DNA from: SIG440 sp045580025
GTDB lineage: Bacteria; Bacillota; Clostridia; Monoglobales; Monoglobaceae
Direction of reading: 5' to 3'
DNA length: 64,000 nucleotides
NCBI GenBank assembly: GCA_045580025.1
Contig: JAZNNB010000029.1
Coordinates: 1 to 64,000, forward strand
A program made the translations under genes and the position numbers. The notes under the pieces are model-generated. The model worked only from the letters and a program-made list of their open reading frames with translations. It was not told the DNA's origin and searched no databases. Positions 49,536-58,423 of the stretch are shown here, piece by piece; the stretch's first letter is position 1; each line of letters begins with the position of its first letter.

Positions 49536-51378
49536 AGCAAACACCTCCTTCAAAGGATGTTGCACCGCAACCACTACATTTTTCACGGCAGGATGGAGTA
49601 GTTTTTTCTTCATACGCCTTGTCGTGCTCTTTCATAAGGAACTGTTTTGAAACGCCAATATCAATGTGGTCCCAAGGCAAAATTTCGCTGTGGTCAATTT
49701 TTCTGTATGCATAAAACTCAGGATCGATGTCACACTTTGAAAAAGCCTCAAGCCATTTTTCATAATCAAAATGTTCGTCCCAACCATCAAAACGACAACC
49801 CAATCTTTGTGCTTCAATCAAAACATTTCCAAGTCGCCTGTCACCCTTTGCAAAAACGGCCTCCAAAAAGCTTACATCACTTTGGTGCCAGTTGTATGAG
49901 ATGCTTCGGGTTTTAATTCGTTCTTTTAAGAATTTTTGTTTTGCCACAAGGTCTTCAATTCTGTTCTGCGGTTCCCACTGGAATGGCGTAAAAGGCTTTG
50001 GAACAAATGAAGATGTGCTCACTGTTACAGTCACCGAGCGACCCTTTCTTATTTCCTTTGGTATCTGATAAAAAACATCAATAACCTTTTCTGCAAGGTC
50101 GGCAATCCCCTCAACATCCTCCATTGTTTCGGTGGGGAGACCTATCATAAAATAAAGTTTTATTCGATTATAACCACCACCAAATGCTATCCCCGCTGTT
50201 CTCAAAAGGTCTTCTTCAAGGACGTTTTTATTTATAACATCACGAAGCCTTTGAGTTCCCGCCTCGGGAGCAAAGGTAAGTCCGCTTTTTTTCACTGTCT
50301 GTACCTTTTCCATAAGCTCCATAGAGAAATTATCAACACGAAGTGACGGAAGCGAAAGGTTTATTCGTTTGTTAACTGTGATTTCAAGAAGCCTGTCCAC
50401 AAGTTCCTGAAGACAAGTGAAGTCACTTGTACTCAAGGACGATAGAGACATCTCTTCATATCCGGTACTGTCAATAAGCTTTTGTGCCGTTTCAATCAAC
50501 TTATCTGTTGAATGTTCCCTTACAGGTCTATATAGATACCCCGCCTGACAAAATCTGCAGCCGCGGATGCATCCTCTGAAAATTTCAAGGGTAATGCGGT
50601 CATGAACAATATCCATAAAAGGAACTATCATTTTGTCGAGAATATAGCTGTTGTCAAGCTCTTTTACTATTCTCTTTTTTATTTTCTCAGGCACACCTCT
50701 GCGATTTGGTTTAACTGATTCAATGGTTCCATCACCTTTGTACTCCACATCATAAAAAGCCGGTACATAGACACCTTCAATTCTTGAAATTCTTTCAAGG
50801 TACGAAATACGGTCTTCACCTGATTCTTTCCATTCTTTAAATACATCAATTATTTCATTATTTACCTCTTCACCCTCGCCTAAGATGAAAAAGTCCACAA
50901 TATCAGCCAGTGGCTCGCCATTGTATGCACAAGGACCGCCTGCACATACAAAAGGAATATTTTCGCCTCTATCTTTTGACCGGAGAGGAATTTTTGCAAG
51001 GTCAAGCATATTGAGAACATTTGAATAACTCATTTCATATTGAAGCGTAAAGCCCACAATATCAAAGTTTGATACAGGTATATGACTTTCAAGAGACAAA
51101 AGCGGAATTTCAGACTTCCTAAGTTCCTCTTCCATATCCACCCAAGGTGCAAAAACACGTTCACACACGGTGTCAGTACGTTCATTCATCATATGGTAAA
51201 GAATCTTCATTCCAAGATGTGACATTCCCACCTCATAAACATCAGGGAAACAAAAAGCGAACTTAACAAGCTCGTCAATATTCTCTTTGTGAACACTGTT
51301 GAATTCATTTCCTATATATCTCGCAGGCTTTTGAACTTTTTTTAGTGCCTGCTCAAATTTTCTTTCATAAACATTCAT
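49528..51378 (-). CDS. B12-binding-type radical SAM protein (TIGR03960 family)
   Basis: A 616-residue radical SAM enzyme with an N-terminal cobalamin-binding-like domain (FAFCFPDVYEVGMSHLGMKIL, VGFTLQYEMSYSN). The cluster motif is CIRGCRFC near 266. C-terminal cysteines (CREKCSGCG) add another likely metal site. I start it at MNVYER (51378), where GAAGGG is upstream, not at the earlier TTG. Members are conserved in Clostridia beside the L21/L27 genes; the reaction is unknown. Confidence 0.9.
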   Translation of the reverse strand: MNVYERKFEQALKKVQKPARYIGNEFNSVHKENIDELVKFAFCFPDVYEVGMSHLGMKILYHMMNERTDTVCERVFAPWVDMEEELRKSEIPLLSLESHIPVSNFDIVGFTLQYEMSYSNVLNMLDLAKIPLRSKDRGENIPFVCAGGPCAYNGEPLADIVDFFILGEGEEVNNEIIDVFKEWKESGEDRISYLERISRIEGVYVPAFYDVEYKGDGTIESVKPNRRGVPEKIKKRIVKELDNSYILDKMIVPFMDIVHDRITLEIFRGCIRGCRFCQAGYLYRPVREHSTDKLIETAQKLIDSTGYEEMSLSSLSTSDFTCLQELVDRLLEITVNKRINLSLPSLRVDNFSMELMEKVQTVKKSGLTFAPEAGTQRLRDVINKNVLEEDLLRTAGIAFGGGYNRIKLYFMIGLPTETMEDVEGIADLAEKVIDVFYQIPKEIRKGRSVTVTVSTSSFVPKPFTPFQWEPQNRIEDLVAKQKFLKERIKTRSISYNWHQSDVSFLEAVFAKGDRRLGNVLIEAQRLGCRFDGWDEHFDYEKWLEAFSKCDIDPEFYAYRKIDHSEILPWDHIDIGVSKQFLMKEHDKAYEEKTTPSCREKCSGCGATSFEGGVCFE

Positions 51379-51416
51379 AGACAAAATACCCTTCGCAATT
51401 TTAAGTTTACTTAATT

Positions 51417-51445
51417 ATAATACACCAAAACGACATTTTTTTCAA
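51417..51445 (-). promoter_or_regulatory. Sigma-A promoter of the radical SAM operon
   Basis: TTGAAA (51445..51440), 17 bases, TATTAT (51422..51417) on the minus strand. The opposite strand of this gap (51446-51480) has GCATAAT and ATACATTT, weakly like a sigma-E promoter for the spoIVF genes. Confidence 0.6.
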
Positions 51446-51510
51446 GCATAATAGCAAAAAACCGGTAATACATTTTTACAAATAATCATTTTGAAAGGAC
51501 AAACACTCAA

Positions 51511-51828
51511 ATGGCACGTGAATATAGAGAATACCGTTCATCGCGGTCACAAGTTCCAAAAGAAAATAAAAAGAAACACCGCTTTTTTAAAAATTTTTTA
51601 AGACAGCTGATTTTTGCTTTAATAATTTTTTCTGCAATATATTTTTTCAAACTCTCATCGTCAGATAAGATAAATGGATACATAAGAAACGCTTTCTTAT
51701 ATAAGCCTGATACAACCTTTATCACCGACACTGTAAAAAATGCTCTGAAAATAAACGAAAAAAACACCCCGGAAGAAGGCGCCGAAAATGAAAATACCGA
51801 AGAAATTCCCGCTGAAGAAATTTTATAG
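51511..51828 (+). CDS. Small single-pass membrane protein in the SpoIVFA position
   Basis: A 105-residue protein with a basic N-terminal tail, one membrane helix (LIFALIIFSAIYFF near 33-46) and an extracytoplasmic acidic tail rich in Glu. It precedes and overlaps spoIVFB by 41 bases. In Bacillus the preceding gene is spoIVFA, a larger regulator that holds SpoIVFB inactive in the outer forespore membrane and has a LytM domain. Here only the topology is similar: no LytM domain is present. By position and coupling it may be a short functional analogue. Confidence 0.6.
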   Translation: MAREYREYRSSRSQVPKENKKKHRFFKNFLRQLIFALIIFSAIYFFKLSSSDKINGYIRNAFLYKPDTTFITDTVKNALKINEKNTPEEGAENENTEEIPAEEIL

Positions 51829-52678
51829 ACTAAAACTCACCCAACATCTTTTTATAAATATCTGGTTTTTTCCGGTAGCTCTTTGTTCTTTTTTAGGGGG
51901 ATACTGGAAATTTTTCTTCGCTGGCTTTGCTGTTGCTTTTCTGCACGAGCTTGCACATATACTGTGTGCACACTTTCTCAAAATTCCCGTTTCAATCATA
52001 ACGATTTTCCCATTTGGGATAAACGCACGGTTTAAAACAGATTACATAAAAAATTCCGGAAAGGAATTCTTCATTGCCTTTTCCGGACCTTTTTTAAATC
52101 TTGTTTTTTTCTGGGCTGCAACCATTTCATCAAAATTTATATCCCACGAAATCCTTAGCTTTTTTGCAGATATAAACCTTGCAATTTGTGCCATAAACAT
52201 TATACCAGCATTGCCCCTCGATGGCGGACGGATGCTGAAATCAATACTCACAGCAAAACACGGGGCTATAATTGCGCACAATTTTCTCGATAAAATAAGT
52301 AAAATCTGCATCTGCCTGATTGGGTTTTTCTCCATCTTAATACTCTTTCTGGGCAAACTGAACCTATCACTTGTGCTGATATTTTCATTTCTTTTAAACA
52401 ATTTAAGCTATGAACAATCCCTTATTTCACATATTGCTTTTAAAGAAATTATAAAAAATCACCGCAAGCTCAGTGATGCCAAAAGTCTCCCCGCCAAAAC
52501 CTTATGTGTCACCGAAAACGCCTTAGCAGCAGACATAATAAAGCGTTTAAGCTATGACTATTTTCTGATTGTACACATACATAACAGCAAATCAGAAATT
52601 ATAAAAACCCTGACAGAAACTCAAATTCTTTCTGCCCTGACAAAACAAGGAATCAGAACAAGATATAAGGAGATATGA
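51788..52678 (+). CDS. spoIVFB: Intramembrane metalloprotease SpoIVFB
   Basis: M50 (site-2-type) protease that cleaves pro-sigma-K in the outer forespore membrane. The 296 residues have the zinc motif HELAH near 53-57 inside a membrane helix, a second motif NIIPALPLDGGRML near 138-151 containing the third ligand, about six membrane helices and a C-terminal CBS-like domain (KTLCVTENALAADIIKRL). The start overlaps the small upstream gene by 41 bases. It ends 3 bases from the end of a converging gene. Position next to rplU-rpmA-obg recalls the Bacillus arrangement. Confidence 0.92.
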   Translation: MKIPKKFPLKKFYRLKLTQHLFINIWFFPVALCSFLGGYWKFFFAGFAVAFLHELAHILCAHFLKIPVSIITIFPFGINARFKTDYIKNSGKEFFIAFSGPFLNLVFFWAATISSKFISHEILSFFADINLAICAINIIPALPLDGGRMLKSILTAKHGAIIAHNFLDKISKICICLIGFFSILILFLGKLNLSLVLIFSFLLNNLSYEQSLISHIAFKEIIKNHRKLSDAKSLPAKTLCVTENALAADIIKRLSYDYFLIVHIHNSKSEIIKTLTETQILSALTKQGIRTRYKEI

Positions 52679-52681
52679 TTA

Positions 52682-54340
52682 TCAGCCGAAAGTTTTGAAA
52701 TACCGTCTTGCTTCATCTCCATAAATCAAAAGCCGTCTGAGAAGATTTTTGAGAAGGGTATCGCTGCTTTTTGAAATCTGATTTGCCGCATAATCCCTTA
52801 CGCTGTATTTATCGATGTCACCGTATCTATACTTATTTCCAACTCTTGTATAAACTCTTGCATATATATTGTCAAACATTTTGCTGGATACAATATTGTC
52901 AAAGTTATATACCTTGTATCCACCATTCATCGCATAATCTTTTACTATGAGTGACTGTGTTCCTGCAATGTGCGAATCAGTCCTTTTAAAACTGTCTTCT
53001 GTCCAGAAAAGAACGCCCATCTCGTCCACATTTTTTTCATCTGAAACATAATAATTTATTGAAATATCGCCTTCAAGAATCAAAGTTTTTCCAACGATTT
53101 CTGCACTGCATTTCCCGTTCTTTGTTTCTTCCTTGATGGTTTTTGCTTGACTCACATATATTTTTGTAAAATCCATAACCTTGTCAGCTTCACTGAGAAT
53201 GCTGTTTGCAGGATTTCTGTCCGAACCAAAATATTCCTGTGCTGCTGCACCATAATTAAGCATCTTAACAAGTAAAGGTCTTAACTGTTCATTTTTCATC
53301 ATATTTTCTGCATAAGAAACTATGCTGTAACCCACAGAGGGTATACTTCCGTATATGATATTTCCTTTCTCATCTTTCGCCATAAGTCTTGCATATATTT
53401 TTTTATTCATATCAACAGAAGATATGTTATCATATTCAAAGCGATAACCATTCACATCGTTCCCGCTGTATCCAACCACTCTTTGAGCTGTTTCTAATGT
53501 ATATTCATCCTGAGGGGAATCCCAAAAAAGCATTCTTGCAGTAGTTGCCCGCACCCCCTCAAGTGATGCATAAAAAATCATAGAAACCGTGCCCTGTAAA
53601 TCAAGGGTTCGACCTGTAATCATAACAACAGTGCCCTCTGAAAAAAGGATTGATTCACCACTTGAGACACTGCATCCAATCCTTTCCTCACCGCGTTCAG
53701 ATTTTTTCAAAAGCACAGCAGTACCGTTTGCAGAATAGAGTTGAACACTGTCACGCATTTCTGCAGACGTATACGGAATTTCCAAAAAGAATTTTTTAGC
53801 AATCTCCAGTCTGGTCTCATGTTGATTTTTAAAATAACAGTTTATTTCAAACTTTCCGTTGGAAAGTTTCTTTTTTATTTCTTCATTTAGTTCTTCATTT
53901 TTCTCAAAAGTAATGAAAATATCCTGCTTTTGACTCATCTTGCGAAGTTCTTTTATTATATCTTTATCAAGCGTCGCCACAGCAAAATCTGTATAGATAC
54001 GAATCGACGGGATTTTCATTCTGTGTAGCGAAGCTTGCCATATTGCATCCGAAATATTTAGGCTGAGAACTTTATATCTTGCAGATGTAGAATGGGCTTT
54101 AATCACAAAACTTTCAAGTGCATTTTCACTATCAAAAGCTGCCTGAACATCAATTTCAATTTCTTTGACATCAGCCTTTCCCTTTACAACCGGCACCTTA
54201 ATTTCATCTATGATTTCATTCTTTTCCTCTGCCAAATTTTTTGCAGGAATAGACTCTGTCTCTGTTGCAGAAGCAACCCCAATAGAGTTTGCAGAAAAAA
54301 CAATCAAAAAACAAAGAAAATATATAAGACCTTTCTTCAT
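52682..54340 (-). CDS. Secreted protein with two related C-terminal modules, function unknown
   Basis: A 552-residue protein starting at 54340 behind GAGGTG, with a signal peptide (GLIYFLCFLIVFSANSIG, then VASATE). Residues about 30-220 form one region with no known family. Then come two related modules of about 140-150 residues (about 230-370 and 395-545): each begins LxGxxSxxYY, has a LFW segment, a (Y/N)YDN-IxS-(M)-(I)YAR segment and ends with LLRRLLxYGxxAxxYF (first MLNYGAAAQEYF, second LLIYGDEARRYF). Such modules occur in Clostridial surface proteins. It is probably exported to the cell surface and lies 8 bases after thiN, in the priA-to-thiN gene run. Confidence 0.75.
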   Translation of the reverse strand: MKKGLIYFLCFLIVFSANSIGVASATETESIPAKNLAEEKNEIIDEIKVPVVKGKADVKEIEIDVQAAFDSENALESFVIKAHSTSARYKVLSLNISDAIWQASLHRMKIPSIRIYTDFAVATLDKDIIKELRKMSQKQDIFITFEKNEELNEEIKKKLSNGKFEINCYFKNQHETRLEIAKKFFLEIPYTSAEMRDSVQLYSANGTAVLLKKSERGEERIGCSVSSGESILFSEGTVVMITGRTLDLQGTVSMIFYASLEGVRATTARMLFWDSPQDEYTLETAQRVVGYSGNDVNGYRFEYDNISSVDMNKKIYARLMAKDEKGNIIYGSIPSVGYSIVSYAENMMKNEQLRPLLVKMLNYGAAAQEYFGSDRNPANSILSEADKVMDFTKIYVSQAKTIKEETKNGKCSAEIVGKTLILEGDISINYYVSDEKNVDEMGVLFWTEDSFKRTDSHIAGTQSLIVKDYAMNGGYKVYNFDNIVSSKMFDNIYARVYTRVGNKYRYGDIDKYSVRDYAANQISKSSDTLLKNLLRRLLIYGDEARRYFKTFG

Positions 54341-54348
54341 AACGCACC

Positions 54349-54984
54349 TCATTTTTCTTTTAAATCATTAGACCTGATAACCAAAACATATCCTGACGAA
54401 AAACTTATTTCACCGCTTCTTTCACCAACAAAACAGTTGCTGCTTGCCTGCACTTCCCCGCTGACAAGATGCATATTTTCCGTTTCATAACACAACCCCT
54501 TTATGCAGAAATCGCTTACATCACCACCAAAGGGGAAAAATGAAATATACTTTTTATCATTGGGAAACACCGAGAAACTCTTATTTTCCATAGTGATTTC
54601 GTTGTATGAATCGAGAATCGTGCCCCTGCCACCATTGTCAAGTATTTTTTTCAGCAAGCAAAAATGCGAATATTCATGATCAAGACGACCTCCAAGAGCA
54701 CCCAGAATTGTAATTTCCTTATAGTCTCTATGAAGTGCTTCCATAACAGCAAGGTCAGTGTCAGTATTGTCTTTTTGGGGAGGAAAACCAATTATTTCTT
54801 TTGCGGTTATATCTCTGTCTTTAAGAGAATCTCCGTCTCCAATCCACAAATCAGGTACAATCCCCAAATTTTTTGTATGCTTATATCCACCATCAGCACA
54901 AATCACAAAACTATTTTCAAAATCAAAACCTTTCAAAAAATCATAGGATTCTATTTGTGCAGAGCTAAAAACAAAACATCTCAT
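54349..54984 (-). CDS. thiN: Thiamine pyrophosphokinase
   Basis: Transfers pyrophosphate from ATP to thiamine, giving the cofactor. The 211 residues show ICADGGYKHTKNLGIVPDLWIGDGDS near 29-54 (with the DGD acidic motif), QKDNTDTDLAVMEA near 70 and LGALGGRLDHEYSH near 96. It overlaps the rpe stop/start by ATGA and is the last conserved gene of the priA-thiN run, as in Bacillus. Confidence 0.94.
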   Translation of the reverse strand: MRCFVFSSAQIESYDFLKGFDFENSFVICADGGYKHTKNLGIVPDLWIGDGDSLKDRDITAKEIIGFPPQKDNTDTDLAVMEALHRDYKEITILGALGGRLDHEYSHFCLLKKILDNGGRGTILDSYNEITMENKSFSVFPNDKKYISFFPFGGDVSDFCIKGLCYETENMHLVSGEVQASSNCFVGERSGEISFSSGYVLVIRSNDLKEK

Positions 54985-55640
54985 TTTGCATTTTCCCTCA
55001 TTTCAGCAATAACAGCATTGACATCCTCAGCTTTAAAGACTGTCGAACCCGCGACAAGCACATCTGCACCGCATCTCACTGCTTCCCTGATGTTTTCAAC
55101 TGTTACACCGCCATCTATTTCAAGCTCTATGCTTTTTCCTGATTGATCAATCAAAGATCTTGTTTTCTTGATTTTTTCATTCATACTCTCGATATAAGAC
55201 TGTCCGCCAAACCCAGGCTCAACAGTCATAATAAGAATAAGGTCAAATTTGTCAAAATCATTTTCGAGTCTTTCAATAGGAGTATTGGGTTTTACTGAAA
55301 TCCCTGCTTTTACTCCAAAACTATGTATAAAATCAGCCATTTCGGCGTAATTCTCGGTAACTTCTTCGTGAACAGTAATAATATCCGCCCCCGCTTTAAC
55401 AAAGGCTTCAATATATTTCTTTGGCTCTTCTATCATAAGATGCACATCAAAAGGCAATTTTGACACCGTTCTTAGACCTTTGACAATATCAGGTGAGTAT
55501 GCAAGGTTTGGAACAAAATGCCCATCCATAACATCAACGTGCACGTAATCCGCACCAGCTTTTTCAATCTTTTTCAGTTCTTCCCCAAGTTGCACTGGAT
55601 CTGCCGCTAAGATTGATGGTGCAATCTTAATTTTGTTCAT
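54981..55640 (-). CDS. rpe: Ribulose-phosphate 3-epimerase
   Basis: Pentose phosphate pathway enzyme with a TIM barrel and a metal centre. The 219 residues include IAPSILAADP at the start, HVDVMDGHFVPNLA (metal ligands), FDVHLMIEEP, LIMTVEPGFGGQSY and LEIDGGVTVENI. I start it at 55640 (MNKIKI): GGAAG is 8 bases upstream, whereas an ATG two codons earlier is too close. It follows rsgA by 22 bases. Confidence 0.96.
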   Translation of the reverse strand: MNKIKIAPSILAADPVQLGEELKKIEKAGADYVHVDVMDGHFVPNLAYSPDIVKGLRTVSKLPFDVHLMIEEPKKYIEAFVKAGADIITVHEEVTENYAEMADFIHSFGVKAGISVKPNTPIERLENDFDKFDLILIMTVEPGFGGQSYIESMNEKIKKTRSLIDQSGKSIELEIDGGVTVENIREAVRCGADVLVAGSTVFKAEDVNAVIAEMRENAK

Positions 55641-55662
55641 AGCCATCTTCCTTTCGTTTTGT

Positions 55663-56535
55663 CTAAATCTGATTCGCCTCTTTTATCTCACGATAAAGCT
55701 GAACATAACTTTCGTGTCGGCTTCTTGAAATTTCGCCGTTTTCAACCCGTCTTATTACATCACAGTCAGGCTCAACCGTATGACTGCAATCCAAAAATCT
55801 GCACTTACCCAGAGAAGATTCAAACTCTCTGAACATAAACCCAAGCTCAGCATTTGGGATTTTATTAACCTCAAATGAGCTGAATCCCGGTGTATCAACA
55901 ATGTATCCTCCAAAAGGCACGCTCACAAGTTCAGAATGTCTTGTAGTATGTTTTCCCCTTTCAAGCTTTTCGCTCACCATTCCGGTTTCAAACAGATTTT
56001 CCCCCATAACAGCATTCAAAAGACTTGATTTTCCTACTCCTGAATTTCCCGCAAAAACAGTGATTTCATCTTTCAGGATTTCTTTCACTCTTTCAATGCC
56101 CGCACCAAAAACAGCACTTGTTTCAATCACCACAAAGCCCGCATTTTTATACGTCTTGATAATTTCTGCATTTTCTTCAAGGTCTGATTTGTTAAAGCAT
56201 ATCACAATCTTGAGTTTTGCAAATTCCGCAGATGCAATCAACTTGTCAAGAACATAAAGATTCGGGGCAGGGCTTGACTGTGCCACCACAACCACCATTT
56301 GTGTAACATTTGAAACCGCAGGCCTTATGAGTTCACAATTTCTTGGCAAAATCTCACTTACATAGCCCTGCACACTTTCCTCGTCAAAGGATATAAGCAC
56401 TTTGTCGCCTACAAGGGGCGTAAACCCTTTCTTTCTGAAAAGTCCGCGTGCCCGGCATTCAATAATTCCCATATTTGTATCGACATAATAAAAACCGCCG
56501 ATACCTTTCACAATAACGCCACTAAGTTCCTTCAT
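55663..56535 (-). CDS. rsgA: Ribosome small-subunit-dependent GTPase A
   Basis: A circularly permuted GTPase that helps finish the 30S subunit. In the 290 residues: OB fold at the N terminus, FNKSDLEE near 118 (G4), VFAGNSGVGKSSLLN near 163 (G1), DTPGFSSF (G3) near 215, and a zinc site C-x4-C-x-H-x5-C in CRFLDCSHTVEPDC. The G motif order 4-1-3 confirms the permutation. It follows prkC by 10 bases, the conserved order. Confidence 0.96.
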   Translation of the reverse strand: MKELSGVIVKGIGGFYYVDTNMGIIECRARGLFRKKGFTPLVGDKVLISFDEESVQGYVSEILPRNCELIRPAVSNVTQMVVVVAQSSPAPNLYVLDKLIASAEFAKLKIVICFNKSDLEENAEIIKTYKNAGFVVIETSAVFGAGIERVKEILKDEITVFAGNSGVGKSSLLNAVMGENLFETGMVSEKLERGKHTTRHSELVSVPFGGYIVDTPGFSSFEVNKIPNAELGFMFREFESSLGKCRFLDCSHTVEPDCDVIRRVENGEISRSRHESYVQLYREIKEANQI

Positions 56536-56545
56536 TCATTACCTC

Positions 56546-58423
56546 TTAATGCAGTCTTACAGTTCCTTTTTGCTGAGAAACACCATCGTGAAAAATTTCA
56601 ACCTCAACTGAATTCGATGTGCCCTCAAGCTTTACAACGTCACTTGCGCCTTTGCTTAGAGTTTTGCTGTATACATTTTTTCCATTTACGTTTACCTGCA
56701 CCAAGGCACTCGCCTTTTCTTTTGGTCCGTAAAGAGTCAGCATAGAGCTCTTTTTCTGTGGCTCGGGCTGTTGTTCATCAGTTTTTGTATCATTATTCGG
56801 GTTGCTTTCATTCTTTTTATCTTCCTGATTGGTCTTTTCAGGTTCTTTTTCAGGACCACGGCTTACATAGAATGTAACTACATCACCGGGTTTAACAAAA
56901 TCGCCTGCTTTTGGTTCTTGCTTAATGATAGCACCTGTTGGGATATCATCACTGTATTCCTCGATAAATTCAGCCTCAAGTCCAAGGTCTTTTACCGCAA
57001 TTTCAACCTCGCGGGCATCCTGATACTTTGTATAATTCTTAAGCCTTATATCATTCTTACCTTCGCTGATTTCAACGGTGATAACAATGACTTCCGCTTT
57101 TTTAACCTTTGTTCCGGCTATAGGGTCCTGAGCAAGAATTGTTCCCTCTTCATCGTCACTTTCAACAGTCTTTCCTTTAATAATGTTGAAGGTATAGTCT
57201 GCATTTTCGTCAGCATTCTCTACGTATTTTTCCACTGCTTCATCATAAAGCATACCCTCTATTTTAGGGATTTCTACATTTCCGCCGCTTGCAAAAAGTC
57301 CACCCATGCCTGTTATGGACATAAATCCCGCAGAAATAATCAAAATAAGCGCGATAGCACTGAAAATAGCAAAGGCAATAACTTTTCTTTCTTTCTTTTT
57401 ATCCACCGTTTGTGAGCTCTTTTTCACAGATTTTTTCGGCAATTCTTCTTCCTCCTGAATATTATTTTTAGCTTCAGGTTCTTCGATTTTTGGTTCTTCT
57501 TTCTTGATATCCTTGATATTCACCGCGGGCATAACCACTGTTTGTCCAATATTTTCACGGCTTGGAACCTCGATTTCCTCTGCAACAATCTCACGACTGG
57601 GGTCATGAAGTACTCCAAGAAGCTCACTGATCATCTCTGACGCTGTTTTATACCGTGCTGAAACCTCCTTTGACATAGCCTTAAGCACAATGCGTTCAAG
57701 CGCCAGAGGGATGCTGAGGTTATACTCCCTTGGCATCACAGGTTTCTCCTGAAGATGCATAATAGCAACAGTAACCGGTCTTTCGCTGTCAAAAGGAACC
57801 TTTCCAGTAAGCATTTCATAAAGAACTACGCCCAGAGAATATATATCAGAACGCTCGTCAGTATAACCGCCTCTTGCCTGCTCAGGTGAAATATAATGCA
57901 CCGAGCCGATAGCACTGTCATCACAGGTAACAGTGGACTGAACATTTGCACGAGCAATACCAAAATCAGTAACCTTCATAACACCATCGGCTGTCATAAT
58001 TATATTGTGAGGTTTTATATCACGGTGAATTATAGAATTTTTGTGAGCTTGTTCAAGACCTTTGGCAATCTGCACCGCATAATCAACAGCCTCACGCCAG
58101 GGCAAAATAACTTTTTCTTCGATGTATTCTTTCAATGTTTTGCCCTCAATATATTCCATAACGATATAATGAAGACCATTGTCGTTTCCTACATCATAAA
58201 TAGAAACGATATTAGGGTGAGTAAGACTCGCTGCTGCCTGTGCCTCAACATTGAAACGGCGAACAAACTCACTGTCGTTCTGCAGGTCAGGACGGAGCAC
58301 CTTTACCGCTACAAATCTGTTGAGCAGCTGACACTTTGCTTTGTAAACAACAGCCATTCCGCCGCTGCCTACCTCTTCGATTATTTCATATCTTCCTGCA
58401 ATAACCTTACCTATCAAAGTCAT
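56546..58423 (-). CDS. prkC: Ser/Thr protein kinase with PASTA repeats
   Basis: A membrane kinase that senses muropeptides or lipid II and controls growth, cell wall and germination. In 625 residues: kinase domain with GSGGMAVVYKAK near 19-30, VAVKVLRP near 39, catalytic HRDIKPHN near 134 and DFGIARA near 155; acidic linker; one membrane helix (IAFAIFSAIALILIIS near 350); two PASTA repeats (about 385-455 and 457-525); then a Pro/Asn linker and a further beta-rich domain of about 65 residues at the C terminus. The number of PASTA repeats is low compared with Bacillus PrkC (three). ATGA overlap with stp. Confidence 0.94.
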   Translation of the reverse strand: MTLIGKVIAGRYEIIEEVGSGGMAVVYKAKCQLLNRFVAVKVLRPDLQNDSEFVRRFNVEAQAAASLTHPNIVSIYDVGNDNGLHYIVMEYIEGKTLKEYIEEKVILPWREAVDYAVQIAKGLEQAHKNSIIHRDIKPHNIIMTADGVMKVTDFGIARANVQSTVTCDDSAIGSVHYISPEQARGGYTDERSDIYSLGVVLYEMLTGKVPFDSERPVTVAIMHLQEKPVMPREYNLSIPLALERIVLKAMSKEVSARYKTASEMISELLGVLHDPSREIVAEEIEVPSRENIGQTVVMPAVNIKDIKKEEPKIEEPEAKNNIQEEEELPKKSVKKSSQTVDKKKERKVIAFAIFSAIALILIISAGFMSITGMGGLFASGGNVEIPKIEGMLYDEAVEKYVENADENADYTFNIIKGKTVESDDEEGTILAQDPIAGTKVKKAEVIVITVEISEGKNDIRLKNYTKYQDAREVEIAVKDLGLEAEFIEEYSDDIPTGAIIKQEPKAGDFVKPGDVVTFYVSRGPEKEPEKTNQEDKKNESNPNNDTKTDEQQPEPQKKSSMLTLYGPKEKASALVQVNVNGKNVYSKTLSKGASDVVKLEGTSNSVEVEIFHDGVSQQKGTVRLH

